64,000 bases of DNA from CAVSQX01 sp963730225 (GTDB lineage Bacteria > Planctomycetota > Phycisphaerae > Tepidisphaerales > Tepidisphaeraceae). Position numbers and translations under genes: made by a program. The stretch is from assembly GCA_963730225.1 (NCBI GenBank), contig CAVSQX010000002.1:992001-1056000 (forward strand), in the 5' to 3' direction. Below are positions 19,829 to 29,073 of this stretch, piece by piece. The notes under the pieces are model-generated. The model had not been told where the DNA came from. It did no database searches and saw nothing but the letters and a program-made list of their open reading frames with translations. Position 1 is the first letter of the stretch. Every line of letters starts with the position of its first letter.

Positions 19829-20898
19829 GGCTCTGTCTCAATCCTCCCGATGTTCGGCGCATGTTCGGGTAGCGCGATGTCGGCGAACTGGCTACAAGAT
19901 GCGGGATGCAGACCTGTCAATCGCCACGGACGGTGATACGTGTAGCCTATCATCTCGCGCGCGGCTTGCTTCCCGAACATTCCTGCAAGTTCTCTCGTCA
20001 CGATTTTACGCTCGGCCAATTGTTCGCCTGTCTGGTGGTGCGCGAATTCTTTGGCTTGAGCTATCGGCGAACCGAGGCGTTGTTGGCCGATGCGCCGCAG
20101 TGGCTCGCGGAGATCGGTCTGAGCAAAGCGCCGGATCACAACACACTGTGGCGTGCGTTTGACGCGCTGATCACCAGCCGGCGTTGTCAGGGAATGCTCG
20201 ATCGGCTGGCCGAACTGTTTGCCGGGGCCGGTTTGTTGAGCGTGCGCCGCAAACCGCTGGCGATGGACAGCACCTGCTTTGAGCAGCGTCATCGTTCTGC
20301 GCACTACGACCGCCGCTGTCGCCACATGGCGCTGAAACCGCGCGGCCGTAGCGTGAAAAAGCCGGGGAAATGGGGTAAAAGCGTCAACCTGCTGCGATCG
20401 GCGAGTCTGCGTCGCATGCCCAAGCTCGCACTGGCGGTCGACAGCGGATGTCATCTGATCCTCTCGGCCAGGGTGCACATCGGCAACGGTTCGGACGCTG
20501 TGGACTTTGACGATCTGCTCACTCAGGCCACGCGGCGAGCGAAGGTGGCGGTGGTCGTCGCCGACGCCGGCTACGACAGCGAAGCCAATCACCACCGGGC
20601 GCGTGAAGATCTGGGCGTGCGATCGATCATCCCGCCGGGCATCGGCCGCCCGACGAGCAAATTGCCGACGGGCCGATGGAGACGACACATGGCCAAACGA
20701 TTCAAACGCAAGGCGGATCAGAAGCAGTACAGCCAACGCGCCGAGAGCGAGACGGTTCACAGCATGATCAAACGCAACCTGGGCTCGGCTCTGCGTTCAC
20801 GCACTCCCGAACGCCGCAAAAAGGAAATGTTGTGGCGTGTGCTGACGCACAACATCATGCTCGCCTGCGCGGAAGAAACGGAGGATTGAGACAGAGCC
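19829..20898 (+). mobile_element. Intact IS5-family insertion sequence, 1070 bp
   Basis: Perfect 19-bp terminal inverted repeats GGCTCTGTCTCAATCCTCC at 19829-19847 and 20880-20898 enclose one transposase gene. A 9-bp duplication (GGACGTAGC) flanks it. Ends starting GGCT, 9-bp duplications and a length near 1.05 kb resemble the IS903 group of IS5. The transposase frame has no break, unlike many chromosomal genes here, and the duplication is perfect, so the insertion looks recent. Confidence 0.93.
19906..20889 (+). CDS. IS5-family DDE transposase
   Basis: 327 residues, complete. TLGQLFACLVVREFFGLSYR near 40 is the DNA-binding N-terminus seen in DDE_Tnp_1 transposases. The catalytic triad can be assigned to D in LAMDSTCFE, D in VVADAGYDSE and E in ESETVHSMIKRNLG. 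The C-terminus is basic and ends inside the right inverted repeat. It catalyses cut-and-paste or copy-in movement of its element. Confidence 0.92.
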   Translation: MQTCQSPRTVIRVAYHLARGLLPEHSCKFSRHDFTLGQLFACLVVREFFGLSYRRTEALLADAPQWLAEIGLSKAPDHNTLWRAFDALITSRRCQGMLDRLAELFAGAGLLSVRRKPLAMDSTCFEQRHRSAHYDRRCRHMALKPRGRSVKKPGKWGKSVNLLRSASLRRMPKLALAVDSGCHLILSARVHIGNGSDAVDFDDLLTQATRRAKVAVVVADAGYDSEANHHRAREDLGVRSIIPPGIGRPTSKLPTGRWRRHMAKRFKRKADQKQYSQRAESETVHSMIKRNLGSALRSRTPERRKKEMLWRVLTHNIMLACAEETED

Positions 20899-20933
20899 GG
20901 ACGTAGCTCTTTTATTAATAGCTACGTCCCCTT
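20899..20933. repeat. REP-like hairpin interrupted by the IS element
   Basis: AGCTACGTCCCCTT (20920-20933) is the exact complement of the arm AAGGGGACGTAGCT. Before insertion that arm ran from 19816 through 19828 into the T at 20908. The loop is cttttattaat. The 9-bp target duplication copied most of the left arm, so a shorter hairpin can still form right of the IS. It resembles REP/RAYT hairpins, but no RAYT transposase is present. Confidence 0.75.
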
Positions 20934-21472
20934 AAGTCTCGCCCGAACCAGTTGAGCCCACCTATGCCATTATACCACCAATTCGCCCGGCATCACGGCA
21001 ATCACCAGAAACATCGCCAACTCTCTTTCCCCCTCCCAACTTCAAAGTTGAGTCCCGGCGCGCCGGGATTGAGTGTTGCCTTCGGCTCTGAGGCTGGGCC
21101 TAGGCTCAAGCTCGAAGAGAGCGTTGCATTAATCCTCCCCCTCCGTGCCTTCGTGCCTTTGTGCCTTCCCTCCCCATTCATCACTCATCAATCACCAATC
21201 ATCATTCTTCCCACGCTTCCCCCTCCCGTTCCAGAAAAACGGTTGGAGAAACTACACCCCTCTATATCTACAGGCGCAACCATATAGCTATTCGGCGTTC
21301 GATCCGGCGTAATCCCCTGGCCTGCAAACAATAAAGAAAAATCCGCGACCGACCCAAGCCGCGCCAGGCCCGGCAGGGGGGTGGCGCTTTTGACCAAAAG
21401 TGTAACCTTTTGTTCCCGCGCGATTCCGATCAAAAAAAATTCCGCGCCGCGCCGAAAAAAAATCGAACGAAT
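20934..21472. other. Non-coding region right of the IS element
   Basis: About 540 bp without a gene. It carries the second 61-nt repeat (21035-21095), a CCTTCGTGCCTTTGTGCCTT period-10 repeat near 21151, a simple (ATCA)-rich run near 21180-21205, and a CAAAAG-TGTAAC-CTTTTG inverted repeat at 21395-21412. Confidence 0.6.
21035..21095. repeat. 61-nt dispersed palindromic repeat, copy 2
   Basis: Identical to 19710-19770 and in the same orientation, on the other side of the IS. The flanking sequences differ, so it is a dispersed intergenic repeat rather than part of the IS. Confidence 0.85.
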
Positions 21473-22579
21473 TCAGTTTCGCTTCGTCGCCGATTTCAAT
21501 TCATCACAAACAAATCGCAGATGCTCCTCCGGCAGTTCCGGATAAACCGGCAGCGCCAGAACTTCCAGGCACGCTTTCTCGCTGTGCGGAAAACCGCCGG
21601 GTCGCGGCTTCAGATGCGCGAAGCATTCCTGCCGATGCAGCGGGAGTGGATAGTAAACCTCCGAGCCGATTCCTTTGTCGGCAAGTCGTTGCCGAACGGC
21701 GTCGCGGTTGGCGACACGAACGCAATATTGGTTGTAGATGCTGAAATTGCCTTCGTCGATGTGCGGCGTCTTGATCGGGCTGCCGGCCAGCAGTTGATCG
21801 TAGAGCGCCGCATTGTGCCGGCGGGCCTGATGCCATTGATCGAGATATTTCAGCTTCACATCCAGCACCGCCGCCTGGATGGCCGCCATGCGGAACATCC
21901 CGCCGATTTCGCGGTAGTGGTATTTGGGCTTCATGCCGTGCTCGCGCAGCAGCCGGACGCGGTCGGCCAGTGATTCATCGTTGGTGCAAACCGCGCCGGC
22001 GTCGCCGAACGCGCCCAGGTTTTTCGTGGGATAGAAGCTCAGGCAGCCGATGTCGCCCATCGAGCAGGCCCGCTTGTCGAATCGCCGGGCGCCGATCGCC
22101 TGGGCGGCATCCTCGACTACCTTGATCCCATGCGCGGCGGCGATCTCGTTGATGACTTCCATCTTCGCCATCTGTCCGAACAGATGCACGGGAATGATCG
22201 CCTTGGTTTTGGATGTGATCGCCCCCTTGAGCAGCGCGGGATCGAGATTGAACGAATCCGGATCGATGTCCACAAAAACCGGCGTGGCACACAGTCGGGC
22301 GATGCTGCCGGCGGTGGCGAAGAACGTGAACGTGGGGCAAATGACCTCATCGCCGGGCTTGATCCCCAATGCCATCAGCGAAACCAGCAGCGCATCGGTC
22401 CCGCTGCTGACGCCGATGGCGTGTTTGGTGCCGCAATAGGGCGCCAGATTTTTCTCAAATCGTGCCACTGCCGGCCCGAGAATCAGCGCTTGCGCATCGC
22501 AAACCTCATCGATCGCTTTGCGAATTTCCTCGCGGATCGGAGCGTACTGCGCCTGAAGATCGAGCAGTTTTACTTGCAT
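21473..22579 (-). CDS. DegT/DnrJ/EryC1/StrS PLP-dependent sugar aminotransferase
   Basis: 368 residues, normal family length. VSSGTDALLVSLMALGI and CPTFTFFATAGSI are the PLP-phosphate binding region. VVEDAAQAIGA holds the aspartate that contacts the pyridine nitrogen. SFYPTKNLGAFGDAGAV carries the Schiff-base lysine. Family members transfer an amino group to a nucleotide keto-sugar, as in WbpE/WecE, for surface glycans. ATG 22579 is chosen because upstream codons read through intergenic repeats. It is divergent from the efflux genes and alone on its strand. Confidence 0.9.
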   Translation of the reverse strand: MQVKLLDLQAQYAPIREEIRKAIDEVCDAQALILGPAVARFEKNLAPYCGTKHAIGVSSGTDALLVSLMALGIKPGDEVICPTFTFFATAGSIARLCATPVFVDIDPDSFNLDPALLKGAITSKTKAIIPVHLFGQMAKMEVINEIAAAHGIKVVEDAAQAIGARRFDKRACSMGDIGCLSFYPTKNLGAFGDAGAVCTNDESLADRVRLLREHGMKPKYHYREIGGMFRMAAIQAAVLDVKLKYLDQWHQARRHNAALYDQLLAGSPIKTPHIDEGNFSIYNQYCVRVANRDAVRQRLADKGIGSEVYYPLPLHRQECFAHLKPRPGGFPHSEKACLEVLALPVYPELPEEHLRFVCDELKSATKRN

Positions 22580-22703
22580 CGCTTCAGCGTATGGGAGTTG
22601 GGCGATTGCATCAAGATTCGAGGATGGAGGATAGGGGATGGAAGATGGCGAAGGAATCGGCGTAGTTTTTTCGACCCTCGATCCTCGATCTTCTATCCTC
22701 GAA

Positions 22704-24615
22704 ATGGTAACCTCTTGCGCTTCCCGCTTGAACAAAAGCCCAATCAATCTCGGCATCTGGGGGATGGTTGTCAGCCTGCTTCTGCTGAGCGGCTGCTCGA
22801 CGCAGGATTATCGCCGTTGGGCGGATGCGGATGTGCGGAAGCTGCTGGCAGACCGCAAGGATCAAACGCTGGGATATCAGCCGGTGACGGCGATCAATGC
22901 TCCAGCGCCGAAGGGGGCGGTGCCGAGCAAGGCGTACGCACAGATTCCATTGACGCCGATCGTTCCACCGCAGCCATCGCCGGTCGAGCCGGATCGGGTG
23001 GTGGTTCCATACGGCGTGCTGGGGCCGGAGGTGAAATGGATGCGCGATTGGCCCGCGCCGGAGCTTGGGCCGCGCAGGGAGTCGCCGCGGTGGAGGAGGC
23101 GGCGACGCGGCGATTGATGCTCGGCCCGCCGTCGCCGTTTGTGCGGGTGGAGCAGCTCGATTTGTTCACGTCGCTTCAGTACGGCATTCAAAACAGCCGG
23201 CAATATCAGGATCAACTCGAGGCGCTGTATGAATCGGCATTGAATGTCACGCTTCAGCATCATCTACTGCTGGAGCCGCAGCCGTTTGCGACGGTCAGCG
23301 TGGGATACTCCGGTGGACAGAAAGACGCGGAATTGCGATCGGCGCTGACGGCGATGGCGAATGTCGGCGTGAGCCAACCGTTGCCGTATGGTGGATCGGT
23401 CTCGGCATCGGCGCTGGTGCAATTGGTCGATGCGCTGGATAACGAAGCGGTCAACACGATCATCGACAACGGCGGCCTGGAAGGATCGCAGACGAGCCAG
23501 CTTGTGATCTCGGCCGCGGTGCCGCTGATGCGGGCGCGGGAATGACGAACCTGGAGCCGCTGATCAGCGCGCAGCGGGAATTGACCTATCAGTTGCGGGC
23601 GTTCGAGGATTACCGGCGATCGTTCGCGGTCAATGTGGCATCGCAGTATTTTCGGCTGCTGACGGGCTTGCAATCGGTGAACGATCGACGCATCAACTAC
23701 GCCAACGCCGTGGCGACGCTGGATCAGACCGAAGCGTTGTTTGCGGCCGATCGAATCAACTTTCTGGAAGTGCAACGTGCCCAGCAGGAAGTGCTGGATG
23801 CGCAGACAGATTTGATCACCGCTCAGACGGTCTACGAGGAAGCCGTCGATCAGTTCAAGCTGGTCATCGGCATGCCGATGGAGGAGGATTTGCAGATCGT
23901 GCCGGTGGCGCTGGACGTTTCGGTGCCGACGATGGGCGCAGACGAAGCGATCGCGGTGGCGGAGAAATATCGGCTGGATTTGCAGACGGCGCGGGATCAG
24001 ATCGACGACGCTCGCCGGCAGATCGCGGTGGCGGAGAACGGACTGCTGCCGGATGTGGATTTGAATGCGTCGTCGTCGGTGGGCAATCGGGCTAACACGG
24101 CGGCACGGGAGCTGGACAGCCGAACGCTCACCTACAACGCCGGCATTACGGTGAATCTGCCGGTGGATCGGCTGGCGCAGCGAAACTCGTATCGCACGGC
24201 GTTGATCAATTTTGCCCAGGCGCAGCGATCGTTGGTCGATCAGACCGAGAGCGTGAAAGCCGCGGTGCGGAGCAGCCTGCGGCAAATCCGAACGGCGGAG
24301 CTGAATCTGGCGATTCAACAGCGCGGAATTGATCTGGCCCAGCGGCGATTGGATTATTCCACGGAGTTGCTGAAGCTGGGGCAGGTGAGTTCATCGCGCG
24401 ATTTGGTGGAAGCTCAGGAATCGCTTTTGGAGGCTCAAGACGGTTTTGAGCAGGCCAAGGCGGATTTGCAGACGAATGTGTTACAGTTTCTGCAAACCAC
24501 GGGCACGCTTCGGGTTGACCCGCATGCCGGGACGCTGGGAAGGGTGTTGAATCAGTTGGATTCGGCGTCGCCGGGTCGGCAAGAGGGGCGAAACCTTTCC
24601 GAGCCGGCGACGTGA
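22704..24615 (+). CDS. TolC-like outer-membrane efflux lipoprotein (two 1-bp frameshifts)
   Basis: Adding one base near 23070 and one G near 23535 gives 637 residues. The lipobox LLSGC puts the lipidated cysteine at about 31. Two OEP repeats follow, with coiled-coil segments such as LFAADRINFLEVQRAQQEVLDA. PLMR[G]AGMTNLEPL at the second frameshift is a conserved join in planctomycete TolC proteins. It forms the outer-membrane channel of a tripartite exporter. The HlyD-like adaptor begins 69 bp downstream. No inner-membrane pump is in the window. Confidence 0.85.
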
Positions 24616-24684
24616 TATAATCGTAATTTCGCCGGTCGGGTCCGTCATAATTCTCGGCGGCGAAAGGGCGCCAACAAGTAGACC

Positions 24685-26226
24685 ATGAGCGATGTTGCGA
24701 TTGTAGTTCCGGTTCAGGGGCGCAAATGGCGCACGTGGGCGCTGGGCGCGATCCTGGCGGTGGTGGCCATGGGCGGGTACGGAGTGTATCTGCGCTTCTC
24801 GACAATGGCCGACGCAGCGACGCCGGCGGGGGATTTTTTTACGGTCGCTTCGACGGATATGGTGCGGAATGTCATCAAAGATGGGGAACTTCAAGCCGTA
24901 AACAACACCGACATCGTCTGTCTGGTTGAGGGGCAGACAATCATCAACACGCTGGTGAAGGAAGGAACCTTCGTGAAGAAGGGGGACGTGCTGGTGACGC
25001 TGGATTCGTCGGCGATCAAGCAGAAGATCGACGACACGGATTTGAGCCTTCAGCAAGCCCAGGCCGATCTGAACACGGCCAGGGACGTCAAGGAAATTCA
25101 GGAGAGCCAGAATGACGCGAATCTGGACGCGGCTCAGGTGACGTTGGATTTGGCGAAGCTGGATTATCAGCAGTACGTGGAGGGGACGTATCCGCAATCG
25201 GTGGCCAGTGCGCAGACCGATCTGGAAATGGCGAAAATCACGCTGCGCGATGCCCAGGAGGATCTGGCCAACACCAAGAGTTTGTACGCCAAGGGATTCG
25301 TAACCGGGGCGGACATCGAGAAATCGCAATTGGCGGTGACGACGGCTCGCAACGGGCTGGACAAGGCGCAAACCGCGCTGGATGTGCTGACCAAATACAC
25401 CCACGCGGAAGATCTGGCGGCCAAGCAGAACGCGATGGCCCAGGCGGAAAAGAGCCTGTTTCGCACTAAGCAGCAGAACCTGTCGAACCTGTCGCAGAAG
25501 ATTTCGGATTTGGCCGCAAAGACGCAGTCGCTGGAGTTGCTCAAGCATCGGATGGAGCATTACCAGGAGCAGTTCGACGATTGCACGATCAAAGCGACGG
25601 CCGACGGAATGGTGATTTACTCGAGCAGCATCGATCGTGATTCGGAGAACCCGATCGAAGAGGGGGCGACGGTTCGAGAACACCAGGCGCTGATCCGCCT
25701 TCCGGACACGAGCACGATGATGGCGGTGATGCGCATTGGCGAGGGGGTTGTCGGTCAATTGAAAGTGGGGCAGCGAGGCAAGGTGACAATCGTCGGGATT
25801 GGCGAGCCGATCGACGCCACGGTGACGCGCATCAGCGTGCTGGTGGATAACAGTCAGCGATGGTGGAATCCGGATTTGAAGGAATATCCGGTGGATCTGA
25901 GGCTGGATCACACGCCGGCGGGATTGAAGCCGGGCATGGGGGCGCACGCGGAAGTGCTGGTGGATCATCTGACCAATGTGCTGGCCGTGCCGCTACCGGC
26001 GATTTATTCCAGCGGACCGGACAGCTACGTGTTTGTCCGCAGCGGCGGCGACGTACGGCCTGCGAAAGTAACTTTGGGGGCGGTCAACGATACCGAAGCG
26101 CAAATTGTCGATGGATTGTCCCAAGGGGATCAGGTGCTGGTTTTGCAAAGCGGGCAGGGGGCCGACCTGCTGCAAAAAGCCGGCATCGCCGTGACGCCGG
26201 CAACACAGCCGTCGGGGCATACCTGA
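24685..26226 (+). CDS. HlyD/MFP-family periplasmic adaptor
   Basis: 513 residues. One N-terminal membrane segment (WALGAILAVVAMGGYGVYL) is followed by a split lipoyl/barrel-sandwich domain (VEGQTIINTLVKEGTFVKKGDVL) and a long alpha-hairpin coiled coil from about 110 to 300. The second lipoyl half contains CTIKATADGMVIY, and a beta-barrel and membrane-proximal domain follow. It would link the TolC-like lipoprotein to an inner-membrane transporter, presumably of the MacB or ABC type. The substrate is unknown. Confidence 0.88.
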   Translation: MSDVAIVVPVQGRKWRTWALGAILAVVAMGGYGVYLRFSTMADAATPAGDFFTVASTDMVRNVIKDGELQAVNNTDIVCLVEGQTIINTLVKEGTFVKKGDVLVTLDSSAIKQKIDDTDLSLQQAQADLNTARDVKEIQESQNDANLDAAQVTLDLAKLDYQQYVEGTYPQSVASAQTDLEMAKITLRDAQEDLANTKSLYAKGFVTGADIEKSQLAVTTARNGLDKAQTALDVLTKYTHAEDLAAKQNAMAQAEKSLFRTKQQNLSNLSQKISDLAAKTQSLELLKHRMEHYQEQFDDCTIKATADGMVIYSSSIDRDSENPIEEGATVREHQALIRLPDTSTMMAVMRIGEGVVGQLKVGQRGKVTIVGIGEPIDATVTRISVLVDNSQRWWNPDLKEYPVDLRLDHTPAGLKPGMGAHAEVLVDHLTNVLAVPLPAIYSSGPDSYVFVRSGGDVRPAKVTLGAVNDTEAQIVDGLSQGDQVLVLQSGQGADLLQKAGIAVTPATQPSGHT

Positions 26227-26229
26227 GCA

Positions 26230-27543
26230 TCAGCCGATTCCGCAGCATTTCTTGAATTTTTTTCCGCTGCCGCAGGGACAGGGATCATTGCGGCCGGCGC
26301 GCTGCGGCGCATCGCCGGCAAGCATCGACATGATCCGGGCGGCGGGCTGACCTTGGCGAAGCAGATCGGCCATCACTCCCAGATACGGCTTCATGTGCGT
26401 GAAAAGTTTCTTGTAGCCGGGGCAGAGATAGTTCAATCCGGCTTCGCCATCGGGCGTGATGGAGAAGCGATGCTTGGGACATTCACCGTTGCAATGCTGG
26501 CGCACTTCACACCGCAGGCAATACGCCGGGAGCATGTCGCGCTTGTCCGAGCCGAACTGCCGCTGCGGCGGGGATTGCACCATGGCGGCGATTCCGTCAT
26601 CCATGATGTTGCCAAGCTTGTATCGCGGATAGACGAAATGATCGCAGGAATAGAGATCGCCGTTGTGCTCCATGGCCAGGGCGTCGCCGCAGGTTTCGGC
26701 AAAGACGCAGAGGGTTGAGCCCAGGCCCATTTCGATGCCGAGTTGAACATCGAAGAGCTGAACGAAGATTTTGCCAACATCGCGGCGAACCCAACGATCG
26801 AAAATCTCGATCATGAAATCGCCGTATTGCTGCGGCCGAACGGACCACGGCGTCACCTGGGCCTGCGGCTGAAGCACGCGCAGCAGCGGCGGCTCGGCCA
26901 GGACCTCGCTCTGGCTTCCGACGCGCTCCACCAGCGGAATGAACTGCATGAAGCGAGATCCGTGGGCTTTGAGGAATTCATAAACTTCGACGGGATGTTG
27001 GCCGACCAAGTCGTTGACGACGGTCAGGGTGTTGTATTGAACATCGTGGTTTTTGAGAAAACCCCAGCCGCGCATGACCAAATCGTGAGTCGGTGCGCCG
27101 CCCTTGTTGACGCGGTAACGGTCGTGCAGCTCGGCGGGGCCGTCGATGGAAAGGCCGATCAGGAAATCATGGCGGACGAAGAATTCGCACCAGGCGTCGT
27201 CCAGGAGCGTGCCGTTGGTTTGAAGGGCATTGGCGATTTTCTTGCCGGGCGGACGGTGCGCTTGCTGCAACTCGACCACGCGGCGGAAGAAATCCAGGCC
27301 CATGAGCGTCGGCTCGCCGCCCTGCCAGGCAAAGGTGATCTGCGGGCCGCGTTCCATGGCGATGTGCTGGCGAATGTAGCTTTCCAGAACCGCATCGCTC
27401 ATGCGAAAATCGTCCAGGCTCTTTTTGGGGTAGAGCTTTTCCTTTTCGAGATAGAAGCAGTAGGTGCAGTCGAGATTGCAGATGGGGCCGATCGGCTTGG
27501 CCAGGATGTGCACGGAGCGAGTTGGGGTGAGGGTCGCGGTCAT
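26230..27543 (-). CDS. Anaerobic sulfatase-maturating enzyme (radical SAM)
   Basis: 437 residues. CNLDCTYCFY near 20-30 is the CX3CX2C motif binding the SAM-reactive Fe-S cluster. The SPASM-type cysteines include CGDALAMEHNGDLYSCDH and YCLRCEVRQHCNGECPKHR. Family members convert an active-site Cys or Ser of sulfatases to formylglycine. The C-terminus carries a SEC-C zinc motif (GRNDPCPCGSGKKFKKCCG), an add-on not needed for the reaction. Its ATG overlaps the sulfatase stop (ATGA), which makes the pair functionally convincing. Confidence 0.93.
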   Translation of the reverse strand: MTATLTPTRSVHILAKPIGPICNLDCTYCFYLEKEKLYPKKSLDDFRMSDAVLESYIRQHIAMERGPQITFAWQGGEPTLMGLDFFRRVVELQQAHRPPGKKIANALQTNGTLLDDAWCEFFVRHDFLIGLSIDGPAELHDRYRVNKGGAPTHDLVMRGWGFLKNHDVQYNTLTVVNDLVGQHPVEVYEFLKAHGSRFMQFIPLVERVGSQSEVLAEPPLLRVLQPQAQVTPWSVRPQQYGDFMIEIFDRWVRRDVGKIFVQLFDVQLGIEMGLGSTLCVFAETCGDALAMEHNGDLYSCDHFVYPRYKLGNIMDDGIAAMVQSPPQRQFGSDKRDMLPAYCLRCEVRQHCNGECPKHRFSITPDGEAGLNYLCPGYKKLFTHMKPYLGVMADLLRQGQPAARIMSMLAGDAPQRAGRNDPCPCGSGKKFKKCCGIG

Positions 27544-29073
27544 GCGGGTTGAATCGGGTCGGTCCAGGTTGGCGTGCGCTGCCAAACCTGAAGCGCGGCC
27601 CGCCAGGTGAGCCAGCGCTGGCGGAAGTAATCCAGGCGGGCGCGGTGCTCGGCAACCGGGGCCAGATCGTTTTCTTCGCGCGGATCGGTGCGGAGAAAGA
27701 ACAATTGTTCATAACAGGGAGATTGATCGATGTAGCGAATGTATTTCCAGTTTTGCGTTCGGACGCCTTCGGAGGCGGCGATCAGACCGCCGGGTAAATT
27801 GCGGAAGGGATGCTCGTAGAAAAATTCGCTGCGCCACGGTGGCGGGCGGCCGTAGACCAGTGGAAGCAGGCTTTGCCCCTGAACGCCGGGCGGAGCCGGC
27901 AGGCCGGCAATGTCGAGCAGCGTCGGGGCGACATCCAGGTTCAGAACAATGTCGTCGAGTTCGACGCGCCCGCATGGATGCCGGCAGGCGCGGATCGAAA
28001 ACAATCATCGGCGTTCGGATCGATTCCTCGTACATGAGCCATTTCCCGCCGAATCCATGCTCGCCGTAAAAGGAGCCGTGATCGGCGGTGTAGACGATGA
28101 CGGTGTTATCGGCGGCGCCGATTTCATCCAGCGTTTGCAAGATCCGCCCGACGGCGATGTCGACACCGGTGAGAAGCCGATAAAGATCCTTCATGGTTTC
28201 CTGGTAGGTGGGCGGCGAAAAATCCACGGCCTCGCGGAAACGGCTGATCGTGTTGTCGAGAAACTTCGGCATCGGCGTGCGATCCACCGTCTTGATCGTC
28301 GGCACCGTGGCATTTCGGAAGAGCGGATCGAGGGCGCGATCGTACGGATATTTGGCGTAGATGCCGGGCTGATCGCGTCCTTCATCCTGAACGTGCGGGG
28401 CTTTGAAGCTCACCGCCAGGCAGAATCGTTGGCGGTGGCCGAACTGGCGCAGGAATTGGACCGCCTGATCGGCCTGGAAATTGGTCAGATGCTCGGAGCG
28501 GCCGGGCTCGAAATAGAACCCCTGTCCGCTGAAGCCGGCGAAGTAATCGTAGCGATCGGTCGGGAGCGGATCGGCCAGTCCCCATTTGCCGACGAAGCCC
28601 ACCTTGTAACCGGCGCTTCGCAGCAGCATGGGATAGCTGTTGTCGAACAGCGGCTGGGCCAGCGGAATGGCGAAATCGGTGATGCCGTGGCAGCGGGTAT
28701 AGAGGCCGGTGAGCAGGCTGGCCCGGCTGGACATGCAAATGGCGGTGGTGGCAAACGACTGGCGAAAGTGCACGCCGCGGTGGGCCAGCGAATCGATGTT
28801 CGGGGTTTGCAGGACGGTGTTGCCGGCACAACTGAGCGAGTCGGCACGCTGGTCGTCGGTGACCAGAAGAACGATGTTGGGCGGGGACCGGCGTCGCGGG
28901 AAGGCCGCCTGGAGCGAAGTGGGGTCGATCGCCCCTGCGGCGGCGGCGGCGACGCAGGCGCGTAAGAAAGTGCGACGACTTTGCCCGGCCGCAGCGTCAG
29001 GCGATTTGCCGGAGCTTGTTGGCCCGCGTCGCTTTCTCGATTCCCGGCAGAATGTAGTCTCTGGCAACGGCAT
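27540..29073 (-). CDS. Tat-exported Cys-type sulfatase (frameshift)
   Basis: About 511 residues after frame repair near 27985. SRRTFLRACVAAAAAGAI is a twin-arginine signal. The metal site is IVLLVTDDQRAD. ICMSSRASLLTG is the C-x-S-S-R sulfatase signature whose cysteine becomes formylglycine. TADHGSFYGEHGFGGKW is a second conserved block. It hydrolyses sulfate esters, probably of polysaccharides, outside the cytoplasm. The indel leaves 27709-29073 as a truncated frame. One reading is two separate single-base losses (in a C run and in GCGGGGCGCG). The first 77 bp overlap the preceding glycosyltransferase. Confidence 0.88.

Noticed and set aside
19710..21095. 61-nt repeats as ends of a larger transposon
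   Set aside because: They are direct, not inverted, lie at unequal distances, and true 19-bp IS ends with a target duplication lie inside.
24481..25968. 495-residue open frame on the minus strand
   Set aside because: Antisense to the HlyD-like adaptor; composition is unlike a real protein.
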